Positions 1 through 6,822 of a DNA stretch of 33,957 nt are shown in pieces. Location of the stretch: NCBI GenBank assembly GCA_021325115.1, contig JAJPHU010000186.1, positions 1 through 33,957 on the forward strand, read 5' to 3'. Each line of letters starts with the position of its first letter. Within the stretch, counting starts at the first letter, position 1. The notes beneath the pieces are model-generated. The model was not told the DNA's origin. It made no database searches and saw only the letters and a program-made list of their open reading frames with translations. Position numbers and translations under genes: made by a program. This DNA comes from Planctomycetota bacterium (lineage in GTDB: Bacteria > Planctomycetota > Planctomycetia > Gemmatales > Gemmataceae).

Positions 1-246
1 TTGATCGAACAACACGGCAAGCGTGTGACGGCGCTAGCCAGCGCGAGCCGCGAGGATGTAGCCGCCGCCGTCGCTTGTTTGCCCGGCATTCTCGACAATC
101 GCCGCGGCCCAGCGGCGCGACACAAGTTGACCGTGGAAGAGTGGAATGGTCAATCCATCACATCATCGGAAGGCCGCGAATTGCTGGAAGCAGCCGGCTT
201 TGTGCGCGATTATCAAGCCATGACGCTGTATGCCGTCTGGCGCTGA
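1..246 (+). CDS. C-terminal end of an Lhr-like DEAD/DEAH helicase (partial)
   Basis: Only the last 81 codons are in the window. The frame is open to the left edge, so the TTG at base 1 should not be taken as the true start. The tail has the arrangement seen at the very end of large Lhr-type ATP-dependent helicases: a short basic stretch, then 'LTVEEWNGQ', then a 'LLEAAGFVRDYQAMTLY' ending. These are superfamily 2 nucleic acid helicases of about 1,400-1,600 residues linked to DNA repair. The helicase motifs themselves lie outside the window, so the assignment rests on the C-terminal signature alone and is moderate. The stop codon lies inside a 17-bp tandem duplication. Confidence 0.55.
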   Translation: MIEQHGKRVTALASASREDVAAAVACLPGILDNRRGPAARHKLTVEEWNGQSITSSEGRELLEAAGFVRDYQAMTLYAVWR

Positions 247-275
247 AAATCATTCATCGCTGAAAATCATTCATC
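242..275. repeat. Perfect 17-bp tandem duplication across the helicase stop codon
   Basis: The unit 'gctgaaaatcattcatc' occurs twice back to back (242-258 and 259-275). The first copy contains the helicase stop codon. It is most simply a recent slippage duplication. No function is apparent. Confidence 0.9.
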
Positions 276-373
276 ATTCTCAATATTGCCTGGCAACTTC
301 CAACGGGTACACTGGAGCATGGACAGGCTGTGGCAGAGTAATCGACACATCGAATCTTTGTTGGGGGGCACCT

Positions 374-928
374 ATGTTTATCACTGCGGGTGAGAAATTG
401 TTCGGAAGGGTCGATCGTGTTCCCGGTCGCTTTTACATTGCGACGCCATTCCTTTTCTTCTGTGAATTCCCTATCTTCCCTGGCCGTAGTTACCTCGTGC
501 TGGAAGGCACTCAGGTCGATCCGACCATTTTCCGCAAGGGATCATTCGTCGGTTTTTCGATTTATTGGAGCTTCAAGTCCATCCTGATGGCGTGGTTTCG
601 CGCTGTGCTCGCCTTTGTGGGGAGCGCTGGCGGCGTCTTGGCTCCTCTGATGTACCTGGTCTACTTTAGAGACACAAGTAATCTTCAAGCCCGGTACATC
701 GCGGTAGCTGCGACTGTGGTGGCGTTCCTTTGCCTGATGGCTTATCTGTTCACCCGTTGGTTGGAACTGGCCAGTCCCCGGCGGGTGATGGCGCTAGCAC
801 GGCATCTGGAAGGAAAATATCCCAAGGCAGCCCTGGTCGTTCAGTCGTATCTGAACGAGATTGGCCTGGACCCTTCAACCGCGGTACCTGGTCAATCCCA
901 AGGCACAGGTGAACCAAGTGCGGAGTAG
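374..928 (+). CDS. Small two-TM membrane protein of unknown function
   Basis: A 184-residue protein. I start at the ATG at 374 because a G-rich Shine-Dalgarno-like run ('ttggggggc') lies just upstream. The longer track version from 230 would add 48 residues without membrane or domain character. There is a soluble N-terminal part (about residues 1-65), two hydrophobic segments at about 70-96 and 108-128, and a hydrophilic C-terminal tail of about 55 residues ending in a Gly/Ser/Glu-rich stretch. I do not recognise the family. It lies only 6 bp before the phosphopantetheinyl transferase, so the two are probably co-transcribed, which does not by itself give it a role. Confidence 0.7.
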   Translation: MFITAGEKLFGRVDRVPGRFYIATPFLFFCEFPIFPGRSYLVLEGTQVDPTIFRKGSFVGFSIYWSFKSILMAWFRAVLAFVGSAGGVLAPLMYLVYFRDTSNLQARYIAVAATVVAFLCLMAYLFTRWLELASPRRVMALARHLEGKYPKAALVVQSYLNEIGLDPSTAVPGQSQGTGEPSAE

Positions 929-934
929 ACTGTC

Positions 935-1711
935 TTGCGAGCGCACCCCGAATGGCAGCCGGCCGCGCATCCGCCGCCGTTGACGACAGACGACGTACAC
1001 GTCTGGCGCATCGCCCTGGAAGTCGGCGATCCGTTGCTGGCGCGCTTGCACGAAATCCTGGCGGATGACGAACGGCGACGGGCCGAGCGTTTTTATTTCG
1101 AGAACGATCGTCGGCACTTCACCGTCGCCCGTGCTGCCATGCGCATCCTCCTGGCCGGCTATCTGACGCGACGCCCGGAAAAAGTGAACTTTGCCTACGG
1201 CAACTACGGCAAGCCCCGACTTACAGACGAGAACAACGCAAGCCCTCTTCGTTTCAATCTCACGCATTCACACGGCTTGGCGCTCCTGGCGGTGACACGT
1301 GGTCGAGAGATCGGCGTCGATGTGGAGCGCCTCCGGGACATGGAACAGGACGGCGAACTGTTGGCCGAGCGATTTTTTTCGCCGCGTGAGGCAGCCGTGT
1401 TGCGGTCGCTACCCCCGCAGCGGCGGCGCGAGGCGTTTTTTCACTGCTGGACACGCAAGGAAGCCTACATCAAGGCCCAAGGCAAGGGCTTGTCGCTGCC
1501 GTTGGATCAGTTCGATGTCTCGCTGCATCCCGATGAGCCGGCCGCCTTGATCGCCACGCAGCACGATCCGCAAGAAGCGCAGCGCTGGTCGCTGCGAAGC
1601 CTGTCTCCGGCAGAGGGATACGTCGGGGCGTTGGCGGTCGAAGGACATTCGTGGCGGTTGTGGTGCGGTGCCTGGATTGCGGAGGGGTATGGCGGTACTT
1701 CCCTGGATTGA
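935..1711 (+). CDS. 4'-phosphopantetheinyl transferase, Sfp/AcpT type
   Basis: A 258-residue enzyme that would transfer the phosphopantetheine arm of coenzyme A to a serine of acyl or peptidyl carrier proteins in the cytoplasm. The Sfp-class signatures are present: 'GVDVE' at 127-131, whose Asp and Glu bind the magnesium ion, and 'WTRKEAYIKAQGKGL' at about 172-186 with the conserved W-KEA-K pattern. Length fits the two-lobed Sfp type (about 220-260 residues), not the short AcpS. The start is a TTG at 935 with 'ggag' 9 nt before it and a 6-bp gap from the preceding gene; no in-frame ATG precedes the conserved 'VHVWRI' segment. No polyketide or NRPS gene is in the window, so its carrier protein cannot be inferred. 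Confidence 0.9.
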   Translation: MRAHPEWQPAAHPPPLTTDDVHVWRIALEVGDPLLARLHEILADDERRRAERFYFENDRRHFTVARAAMRILLAGYLTRRPEKVNFAYGNYGKPRLTDENNASPLRFNLTHSHGLALLAVTRGREIGVDVERLRDMEQDGELLAERFFSPREAAVLRSLPPQRRREAFFHCWTRKEAYIKAQGKGLSLPLDQFDVSLHPDEPAALIATQHDPQEAQRWSLRSLSPAEGYVGALAVEGHSWRLWCGAWIAEGYGGTSLD

Positions 1712-1736
1712 TTTGTTTCACTTTTCTCACTACAAT
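1708..1736 (+). promoter_or_regulatory. Candidate sigma-70-type promoter for clpC
   Basis: 'ttgatt' (1708-1713), a 17-nt spacer and 'tacaat' (1731-1736) match the -35/-10 consensus at 4/6 and 5/6 positions. The -35 overlaps the stop codon of the preceding gene. Transcription from here would give clpC a leader of roughly 175 nt. Matched by eye only. Confidence 0.45.
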
Positions 1737-1805
1737 TCGATAGGGTCATGGGTCGCTATTAAAAAGCCACACCTTTCTGCTACCCTTGTCCCCATAGGAC
1801 TCCGT

Positions 1806-1821
1806 AACGCCGAAAGGCGTT
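1806..1821 (+). promoter_or_regulatory. GAAA-tetraloop hairpin in the clpC leader
   Basis: 'aacgccgaaaggcgtt' forms a perfect 6-bp stem closed by a GNRA-type GAAA loop. A related sequence, 'gccgcaaggtgttga' (1880-1894), repeats the loop side of this hairpin ('gccgaaaggcgttga', 1809-1823) at 13 of 15 positions, shortly before the clpC ribosome binding site. This suggests a structured 5' untranslated region. A specific regulator is not recognisable. Confidence 0.4.
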
Positions 1822-1918
1822 GAACATCTGGAAATGTAGGAACGATTTACTGACCACACTCGCATAGAATTTCAGTGATGCCGCAAGGTGTTGAGGAAAG
1901 CAGCGGGGAGATCATCGG

Positions 1919-4432
1919 ATGTATGAACGTTTTACCGACCGTGCTCGCAAGGTGATGCAGCTGGCCAACCAGGAGGCCCAGCGCTTCAACCACGAGTATA
2001 TTGGCACCGAACACATCCTCCTGGGCTTGGTCAAGGAAGGCTCAGGCGTTGCCGCCAACGTCCTGAAAAACCTTGACATCGACCTGCGTAAAATTCGCCT
2101 GGAGGTCGAGAAGATTGTACAATCCGGCCCGGACATGGTGACGATGGGCAAATTGCCGCAAACACCACGGGCCAAAAAAGTTATCGAATATTCCATTGAA
2201 GAGGCCAGGAACCTCAATCACAACTATGTTGGCACCGAACACCTGCTCTTGGGCTTGCTCCGTGAACAGGAAGGGGTGGCCGCTCAAGTCCTTATGAACT
2301 TGGGGCTAAAGTTGGAAGATGTACGAGAAGAGGTCCTGAATTTACTGGGGCACAACATGGCAGCGGAAGAACAAGCGGGCGGAGGCACAGGAGAACGTCA
2401 GAAGCAGGGCAAGTCCAAGACGCCGGCCCTGGACAGTTTTGGCCGCGATTTGACCGAATTGGCCCGTCAGGGCAAGCTCGATCCGGTCATTGGCCGGCAT
2501 AACGAGATCGAGCGCGTCATTCAAGTGCTCAGCCGCCGTACCAAGAACAATCCGGTGTTGCTAGGCGAGGCCGGCGTCGGCAAGACGGCCATCGTCGAAG
2601 GGCTGGCCCAGCTGGTCGTCGATGCCAACGTACCGGAACTGCTGCGTGATCGCCGTATTGTCGTGCTTGACCTGGCCATGATGGTCGCCGGCACCAAGTA
2701 TCGCGGCCAATTTGAGGAACGCATCAAGGCCGTTATGAATGAAGTGCGCCGAGCGCGGAATACCATTCTATTCATCGACGAACTGCACACGTTGGTCGGC
2801 GCCGGCGGTGCCGAGGGGGCCATCGATGCGTCCAACGTACTCAAGCCGGCCCTGGCACGCGGCGAGATTCAGTGCATCGGTGCCACCACACTCGATGAGT
2901 ACCGCAAATACATCGAGAAAGACGGCGCCCTGGAACGCCGCTTCCAGCAGATCATCGTTAATCCGCCGTCCAAGGAAGAGACGATCGAGATCCTCCGCGG
3001 CCTGCGGGATCGTTACGAAGCGCATCACCGTGTCCAGATCAAAGACGAAGCACTGAATAGCGCTGTCGAGCTGTCGGATCGCTACATCAGCGGTCGTTGC
3101 TTGCCTGATAAGGCTATCGACGTGATCGATGAGGCTGGAGCGCGTGTGCGGCTCAAGGCCATGACGCGGCCGCCGGACCTGAAAGAGATCGACGCTCAGA
3201 TTGAGCAGCTCAATCAGGAAAAGGAAGCTGCCGTCGCCGAGCAGGACTTCGAGAAGGCCGCTCACCTGCGCGATCAGGCCGATAAACTTAAGAAAAAGAA
3301 GGAATCGATCACCCGCGAATGGCGCGAGAAATCGAAAGAGATCGACGGCGTCGTCGATGAAGAGGTGATCGCCGAGGTCGTCAGCAAGATGACCGGCGTG
3401 CCGCTCAAGCGGCTGGAGGACAACGAGACGCAGCGACTACTCCATATGGAGGACGAGTTGCACAAGCAGGTTGTCAGCCAACACGAGGCGATCAACGCCA
3501 TCGCCAAGGCGGTGCGTAAGAGCCGGGCCGGATTGAAAGATCCGAAACGGCCCATCGGCAGCTTCATCTTTGCCGGACCCACTGGGGTCGGCAAGACGCT
3601 GTTGGCCAAGCGGCTCGCCCACTTCATGTTCGGCGATGAGAATGCGCTGGTGCAGATCGATATGTCCGAATACTCGGAGAAGCATAACGTCAGCCGACTG
3701 ATCGGCGCGCCTCCGGGCTATATCGGCTACGAAGAGGGTGGTCAGCTGACCGAGAAGATCCGCCGTCGGCCCTACAGCGTGGTCTTGCTCGATGAGATCG
3801 AGAAGGCCCATCCCGAAGTGTGGAACATGCTCTTGCAGATCATGGAAGAAGGCCGACTGACCGACAACGTCGGCCGCACCATCGATTTCAAGAACACCAT
3901 CCTCATTATGACGACGAACATCGGTGCCGAGCAGATCGCCGGCCGACAGGAGTTCGGTATCCATGCCGCCGCGCGGCGTAGTGAGGAATCCACCTACGAG
4001 GGTATGAAGCAGAAGCTCAAGGCCGAGATGGAGCGTAACTTCCGGCCTGAGTTCCTCAACCGCGTGGACGACATCATCGTCTTCCGCAGCTTGACCAAGG
4101 ACAACCTCAAGAAGATCATCGACATCGAGCTGAGCAAGGTGTCGAAGCGCCTGGCCGATAAGGGACTGGCGCTGGTCCTGACTGAGGAAGCCAAGGACTT
4201 CTTGATCGAGAAGGGCACCAGTCTGGAATACGGGGCGCGTCCGTTGCGTCGGGCTATCGAGCATTATCTCGAAGACCCGCTGGCCGAGGATCTACTGCAT
4301 GGCCGCTTCGCCGGTAAGGACACGGTCACCGTCCGTGTTCAGGAGGAAGGCGGCGAGAAGAAGCTGTACTTCGATGCCACGACGACCGCCACGCCCGAGC
4401 TGGTCGGCGCCGGCAGCGAAGCGAAGGTATAA
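1919..4432 (+). CDS. clpC: ATP-dependent Clp protease ATP-binding subunit ClpC
   Basis: An 837-residue Hsp100 unfoldase that would feed substrates to ClpP or act as a chaperone in the cytoplasm. Domains in order: two Clp-N repeats (about 1-145, each with a copy of 'GTEHxLLGL'); AAA+ module 1 with Walker A 'GEAGVGKT' near 216 and Walker B 'ILFIDELH' near 282; a UVR-type coiled segment '[20 protein letters not shown]' at about 440-460; AAA+ module 2 with Walker A 'GPTGVGKT' at 553 and Walker B '[10 protein letters not shown]'; then the C-terminal D2-small domain. The UVR-bearing middle region and the length separate ClpC from ClpB and ClpA. The ATG at 1919 is preceded by 'cggggag'. No clpP, mcsA/mcsB or ctsR gene adjoins it. 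It is likely transcribed alone and ends at a strong hairpin. Confidence 0.97.
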   Translation: MYERFTDRARKVMQLANQEAQRFNHEYIGTEHILLGLVKEGSGVAANVLKNLDIDLRKIRLEVEKIVQSGPDMVTMGKLPQTPRAKKVIEYSIEEARNLNHNYVGTEHLLLGLLREQEGVAAQVLMNLGLKLEDVREEVLNLLGHNMAAEEQAGGGTGERQKQGKSKTPALDSFGRDLTELARQGKLDPVIGRHNEIERVIQVLSRRTKNNPVLLGEAGVGKTAIVEGLAQLVVDANVPELLRDRRIVVLDLAMMVAGTKYRGQFEERIKAVMNEVRRARNTILFIDELHTLVGAGGAEGAIDASNVLKPALARGEIQCIGATTLDEYRKYIEKDGALERRFQQIIVNPPSKEETIEILRGLRDRYEAHHRVQIKDEALNSAVELSDRYISGRCLPDKAIDVIDEAGARVRLKAMTRPPDLKEIDAQIEQLNQEKEAAVAEQDFEKAAHLRDQADKLKKKKESITREWREKSKEIDGVVDEEVIAEVVSKMTGVPLKRLEDNETQRLLHMEDELHKQVVSQHEAINAIAKAVRKSRAGLKDPKRPIGSFIFAGPTGVGKTLLAKRLAHFMFGDENALVQIDMSEYSEKHNVSRLIGAPPGYIGYEEGGQLTEKIRRRPYSVVLLDEIEKAHPEVWNMLLQIMEEGRLTDNVGRTIDFKNTILIMTTNIGAEQIAGRQEFGIHAAARRSEESTYEGMKQKLKAEMERNFRPEFLNRVDDIIVFRSLTKDNLKKIIDIELSKVSKRLADKGLALVLTEEAKDFLIEKGTSLEYGARPLRRAIEHYLEDPLAEDLLHGRFAGKDTVTVRVQEEGGEKKLYFDATTTATPELVGAGSEAKV

Positions 4433-4438
4433 ATGCTA

Positions 4439-4515
4439 GCGGACAAAACTGTAGGGCAAGGGGGCAGTGTGTCTGAAAAGGACAAACGGCCCCCTTGCCC
4501 TACAGTTTTGTCCGC
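4439..4515. terminator. Perfect 27-bp inverted repeat between convergent genes
   Basis: The arms 4439-4465 and 4489-4515 are exact reverse complements over 27 bases ('gcggacaaaactgtaggg...'), with a 23-nt loop. It sits between the 3' ends of clpC and the ceramidase-like gene, where a bidirectional terminator is expected. Neither side has a clean U-tract, so intrinsic termination is inferred from the stem and the location. Confidence 0.75.
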
Positions 4516-4536
4516 CTGTCCTTTGTTTCCTCGCCT

Positions 4537-5835
4537 TTAAACGGACGAACGAGATTTCAGTACTTTAGCGATCGCTTTTGTTAGCTGTTTCTCGCTCGGT
4601 GCGGCCAAGGCCACGGTTGGTTCATAGCCGCCTTCCCAATACGCTTGGTCCGTCGGAATGTAGCCGGGCCCCCCATCGCCGTAACCTGCCACGCACACGA
4701 ACGCATCTTTGCGCAATTCTTGGGCCTTCAATTGATACTCAATGAACGGTTCGCCTGGCAGATGCAGCACCAGCGCCTTGCCCAGATCGAGACAGGTCAA
4801 ATCGATGGGCCGTTCCAGGCGCTTCAACCAGGCCAGCTGGAAGGCAGCGTTGCCGCGCCGCGCCTTAACGGCCTTGGGATCGCCCAACACTTTGCGGCTT
4901 TCTTCTTCGCCGAAGGATTTTTCACGGCGTGGCGGCAGCTGGATCGGTTCGACGCGCCATTCCCACGAAGTCAGCGGATAGCGTTGGGTCGCCTTCCAGG
5001 CCGCTTTCAGAGCGGTGTAGACGCGATCGCGCAGCACGGGGCGATGGGCCTTGGAGCCGTCGTTGTACTTGCCGGCTGTGATGTTGCCGGCGCAGCCGTT
5101 AAAATACATTTGAAAAATCGGCGGCTCCTCGTCTTGCCGTTTTTGCCGCGCCAGGCCACAGAAATCGGCACTGACCCGACCATCTCCGTAGTAGCTCATC
5201 GGATGCACGGCATAATAGCTCAGGGCTGCCAACGGCTGCTCGTCGTTCCAAAAACTCAACGTTCTCAGCCACGGATCGATCAACCCCTCTGGCTCGGCGC
5301 GGATCTTGGGATCTTTGGTAGCGCTGTAGCGCGTAAATCGGACTTTGCCGTCCGCGCCGATAATACGGCGATTGGAAGCGACTTGCTCCACACGTGCCTG
5401 TCCGATGCCCAGGTGCGAAAAGGGCATCGTCTTCTTTAATGCTGTACGAAGCGCGTCTGCGGATTGCTGAACCACACGATCAAAAAAGGCAAGGTCCAGC
5501 GACGGCGCACCATGAACACTTTGCAACAGGCGCTCGGCCTCGGTATCGGCAAAGGGCGCGTTGTGCGGATGAACACAGTGAACGGCGACGCGCTCCGGTG
5601 TGGTGTTCGCTGCTTGCGCCAAGGCTTGACGCCAGGCTCGATTCGCCTCGTTGCGTAGACCGCACCAGTCTACGGCACACAGCACCACCGGCCTTCCTGC
5701 ACCAAGCAGGACGATACCCAAAGCACGTAGCGGATCATCGACGCCGCGCACCGGCTCGATCCAGCCGCCGCAGAGGGGATGTCCCAACGGCGGCGTGGCA
5801 TCGGATTGAAACGTTGTCAAATGCAGAGACGGCAT
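4537..5835 (-). CDS. Short neutral/alkaline ceramidase-like protein
   Basis: A 432-residue protein resembling the N-terminal catalytic domain of neutral/alkaline non-lysosomal ceramidases, which hydrolyse the N-acyl bond of ceramide. Support: an N-terminal 'DATPPLGHPLCGG' resembling the family opening; 'VHCVHPHNAP' where ceramidases have a zinc-binding His-x-His; 'YYAVHPMSYYGDG'; and 'FNGCAGNITAG', resembling the 'GDVSPN' region. It is well below the roughly 650-700 residues of full ceramidases, lacks the C-terminal immunoglobulin-like domain and has no evident signal peptide, so the substrate may differ. Such short homologues are common in planctomycetes. The start at 5835 has 'aggagag' upstream on the minus strand. 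Confidence 0.6.
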   Translation of the reverse strand: MPSLHLTTFQSDATPPLGHPLCGGWIEPVRGVDDPLRALGIVLLGAGRPVVLCAVDWCGLRNEANRAWRQALAQAANTTPERVAVHCVHPHNAPFADTEAERLLQSVHGAPSLDLAFFDRVVQQSADALRTALKKTMPFSHLGIGQARVEQVASNRRIIGADGKVRFTRYSATKDPKIRAEPEGLIDPWLRTLSFWNDEQPLAALSYYAVHPMSYYGDGRVSADFCGLARQKRQDEEPPIFQMYFNGCAGNITAGKYNDGSKAHRPVLRDRVYTALKAAWKATQRYPLTSWEWRVEPIQLPPRREKSFGEEESRKVLGDPKAVKARRGNAAFQLAWLKRLERPIDLTCLDLGKALVLHLPGEPFIEYQLKAQELRKDAFVCVAGYGDGGPGYIPTDQAYWEGGYEPTVALAAPSEKQLTKAIAKVLKSRSSV

Positions 5836-5927
5836 AAAGCTTGCTCTCCTGGAGGCGGAATCTCAGGCACTATTTTGGCCGAAACCCGTCACAAAGGGAA
5901 GCAGAAAGCGTATTATTTGGTGGATAG

Positions 5928-5969
5928 TTTCACCATGAGCCGTGGACACGCCTACGGCTCATGGTGAAA
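5928..5969. repeat. 16-bp perfect inverted repeat
   Basis: The arms 'tttcaccatgagccgt' (5928-5943) and 'acggctcatggtgaaa' (5954-5969) pair exactly around a 10-nt loop. It lies upstream of the ceramidase-like gene on the minus strand and upstream of the next + gene, so it is not an obvious terminator for either. Confidence 0.8.
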
Positions 5970-6056
5970 TAAAAATAGGGGTTATGCCCGATTGATTAAA
6001 AGGGTGTCCGCTTGATTTGGGCGTGTAGGAGGGCTTACGTGCCAGGTGCTTCTCCC

Positions 6057-6097
6057 TTCCCCCACCCCAGCTCTCTCCCGCCAGGAGAGAGGGGGAA
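6057..6097. repeat. Compound hairpin of the CCCTCC/GGAGGG family
   Basis: The inner stem 'ctctctcc'/'ggagagag' (6071-6078 with 6084-6091) and outer stem 'ttccccc'/'gggggaa' (6057-6063 with 6091-6097, the two overlapping by one base) give a pyrimidine-arm/purine-arm hairpin with an internal bulge. Composition and layout resemble the larger element at 16198-16297. Confidence 0.6.
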
Positions 6098-6276
6098 AAC
6101 CTCCTCGAGGGCTGGCGCAACCCCGCTCGCCAAAATCAAGAAGGACAGCCGATTAAATTGATGTTGCCATGTGGCAGGAGGATCGCTATAGGACGCTCCT
6201 TCTCGTGGGATGATAACGGGGGGATGGGCCGCGGGGGAGCCGCGCACACGCGGCTGCGGCAAGGGGGACGATTCCT

Positions 6277-6648
6277 ATGGTGGCCAATCCGTTGCTCCAT
6301 CACATCCTCAGCGACGAGCGGCTGACACAGGGTTTGGGGGATGCGGAAGCACGTATCTTGGTAGAATGGCTGGTCGAACAAGCCGAGGATCTGATGAAAC
6401 AAACGGGTGAAACCGAAGCGGCGGCGGAGGTAAAGTGGTTATGCCGGCGCGGCCGGGCCTTGGCGCGCTTTGTGCGTCTATGGTGTCTGGAGCGATCGCG
6501 TGGCGCCGCTGGACAGCTGGCTGCGGCCGAGCGCTTCGCCTGGCCCTTGCCCAAAGCCGGAGCCGATCCCTGCGAATTGATGCAAGCCATCGTTTCCTGG
6601 GAGAACGATCAGTTTTGGCAACGCCGCCGAGCCAAAGCAGTAGCGTGA
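6277..6648 (+). CDS. Small soluble protein of unknown function
   Basis: A 123-residue protein with 'aagggggac' ending 8-9 nt before its ATG, a good ribosome binding site. It is predicted to be soluble and largely helical, with no signal peptide, membrane segment or metal motif. Visible features are an N-terminal acidic half ('LVEWLVEQAEDLMKQTGET'), a basic middle ('CRRGRALARFVRLWCLERSR') and a conserved-looking C-terminal block ending 'SWENDQFWQRRRAKAVA'. I do not recognise a family. It is 174 bp upstream of the GAF-HlyD gene and on the same strand, so it could belong to that unit, but nothing else links them. Confidence 0.65.
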   Translation: MVANPLLHHILSDERLTQGLGDAEARILVEWLVEQAEDLMKQTGETEAAAEVKWLCRRGRALARFVRLWCLERSRGAAGQLAAAERFAWPLPKAGADPCELMQAIVSWENDQFWQRRRAKAVA

Positions 6649-6822
6649 AGCGAGCGAACCGGCAGCGTTCCTTGCCGGGGGATTTTGAAAAAAGACAAAA
6701 TAGGTCAAGGGGGAGCTTGCCAGCCGCGCACAAAACGTCTATGGTGGAATAGCTTTCCATTTGTCCCTTGGATTTTGCTCCCTGCAGGTACACCCCGTTT
6801 TCGGAAGTGAGGTAGTAGGGCC

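Larger units (their letters stand above)
5836..6276. other. 441-bp intergenic region with two hairpin sequences
   Basis: I find no convincing gene here. It holds an exact 16-bp inverted repeat at 5928-5969 and a compound pyrimidine/purine hairpin at 6057-6097. The stretch 6100-6258 has no recognisable element and leads into the Shine-Dalgarno of the next gene. The 75-residue ORF on the minus strand (6035-6262) reads through the hairpin and is dismissed. Confidence 0.7.

Noticed and set aside
230-373. N-terminal extension of the two-TM protein in the ORF track
   Set aside because: The extension lacks a ribosome binding site and domain character and includes the tandem duplication; ATG 374 has a G-rich Shine-Dalgarno-like run.
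1712-1918. Possible tRNA or small RNA gene before clpC
   Set aside because: No cloverleaf or conserved tRNA boxes are visible; the sequence is better explained as a leader.
3437-4264. 275-residue ORF on the minus strand within clpC
   Set aside because: It is a shadow frame of a strongly conserved gene, with no motif or ribosome binding site.
4645-5439. 264-residue + strand ORF opposite the ceramidase-like gene
   Set aside because: It is antisense to a frame with recognisable family motifs and has no domain of its own.
6035-6262. 75-residue minus-strand ORF
   Set aside because: Its C-terminal part is a translation of the 6057-6097 hairpin; no ribosome binding site.
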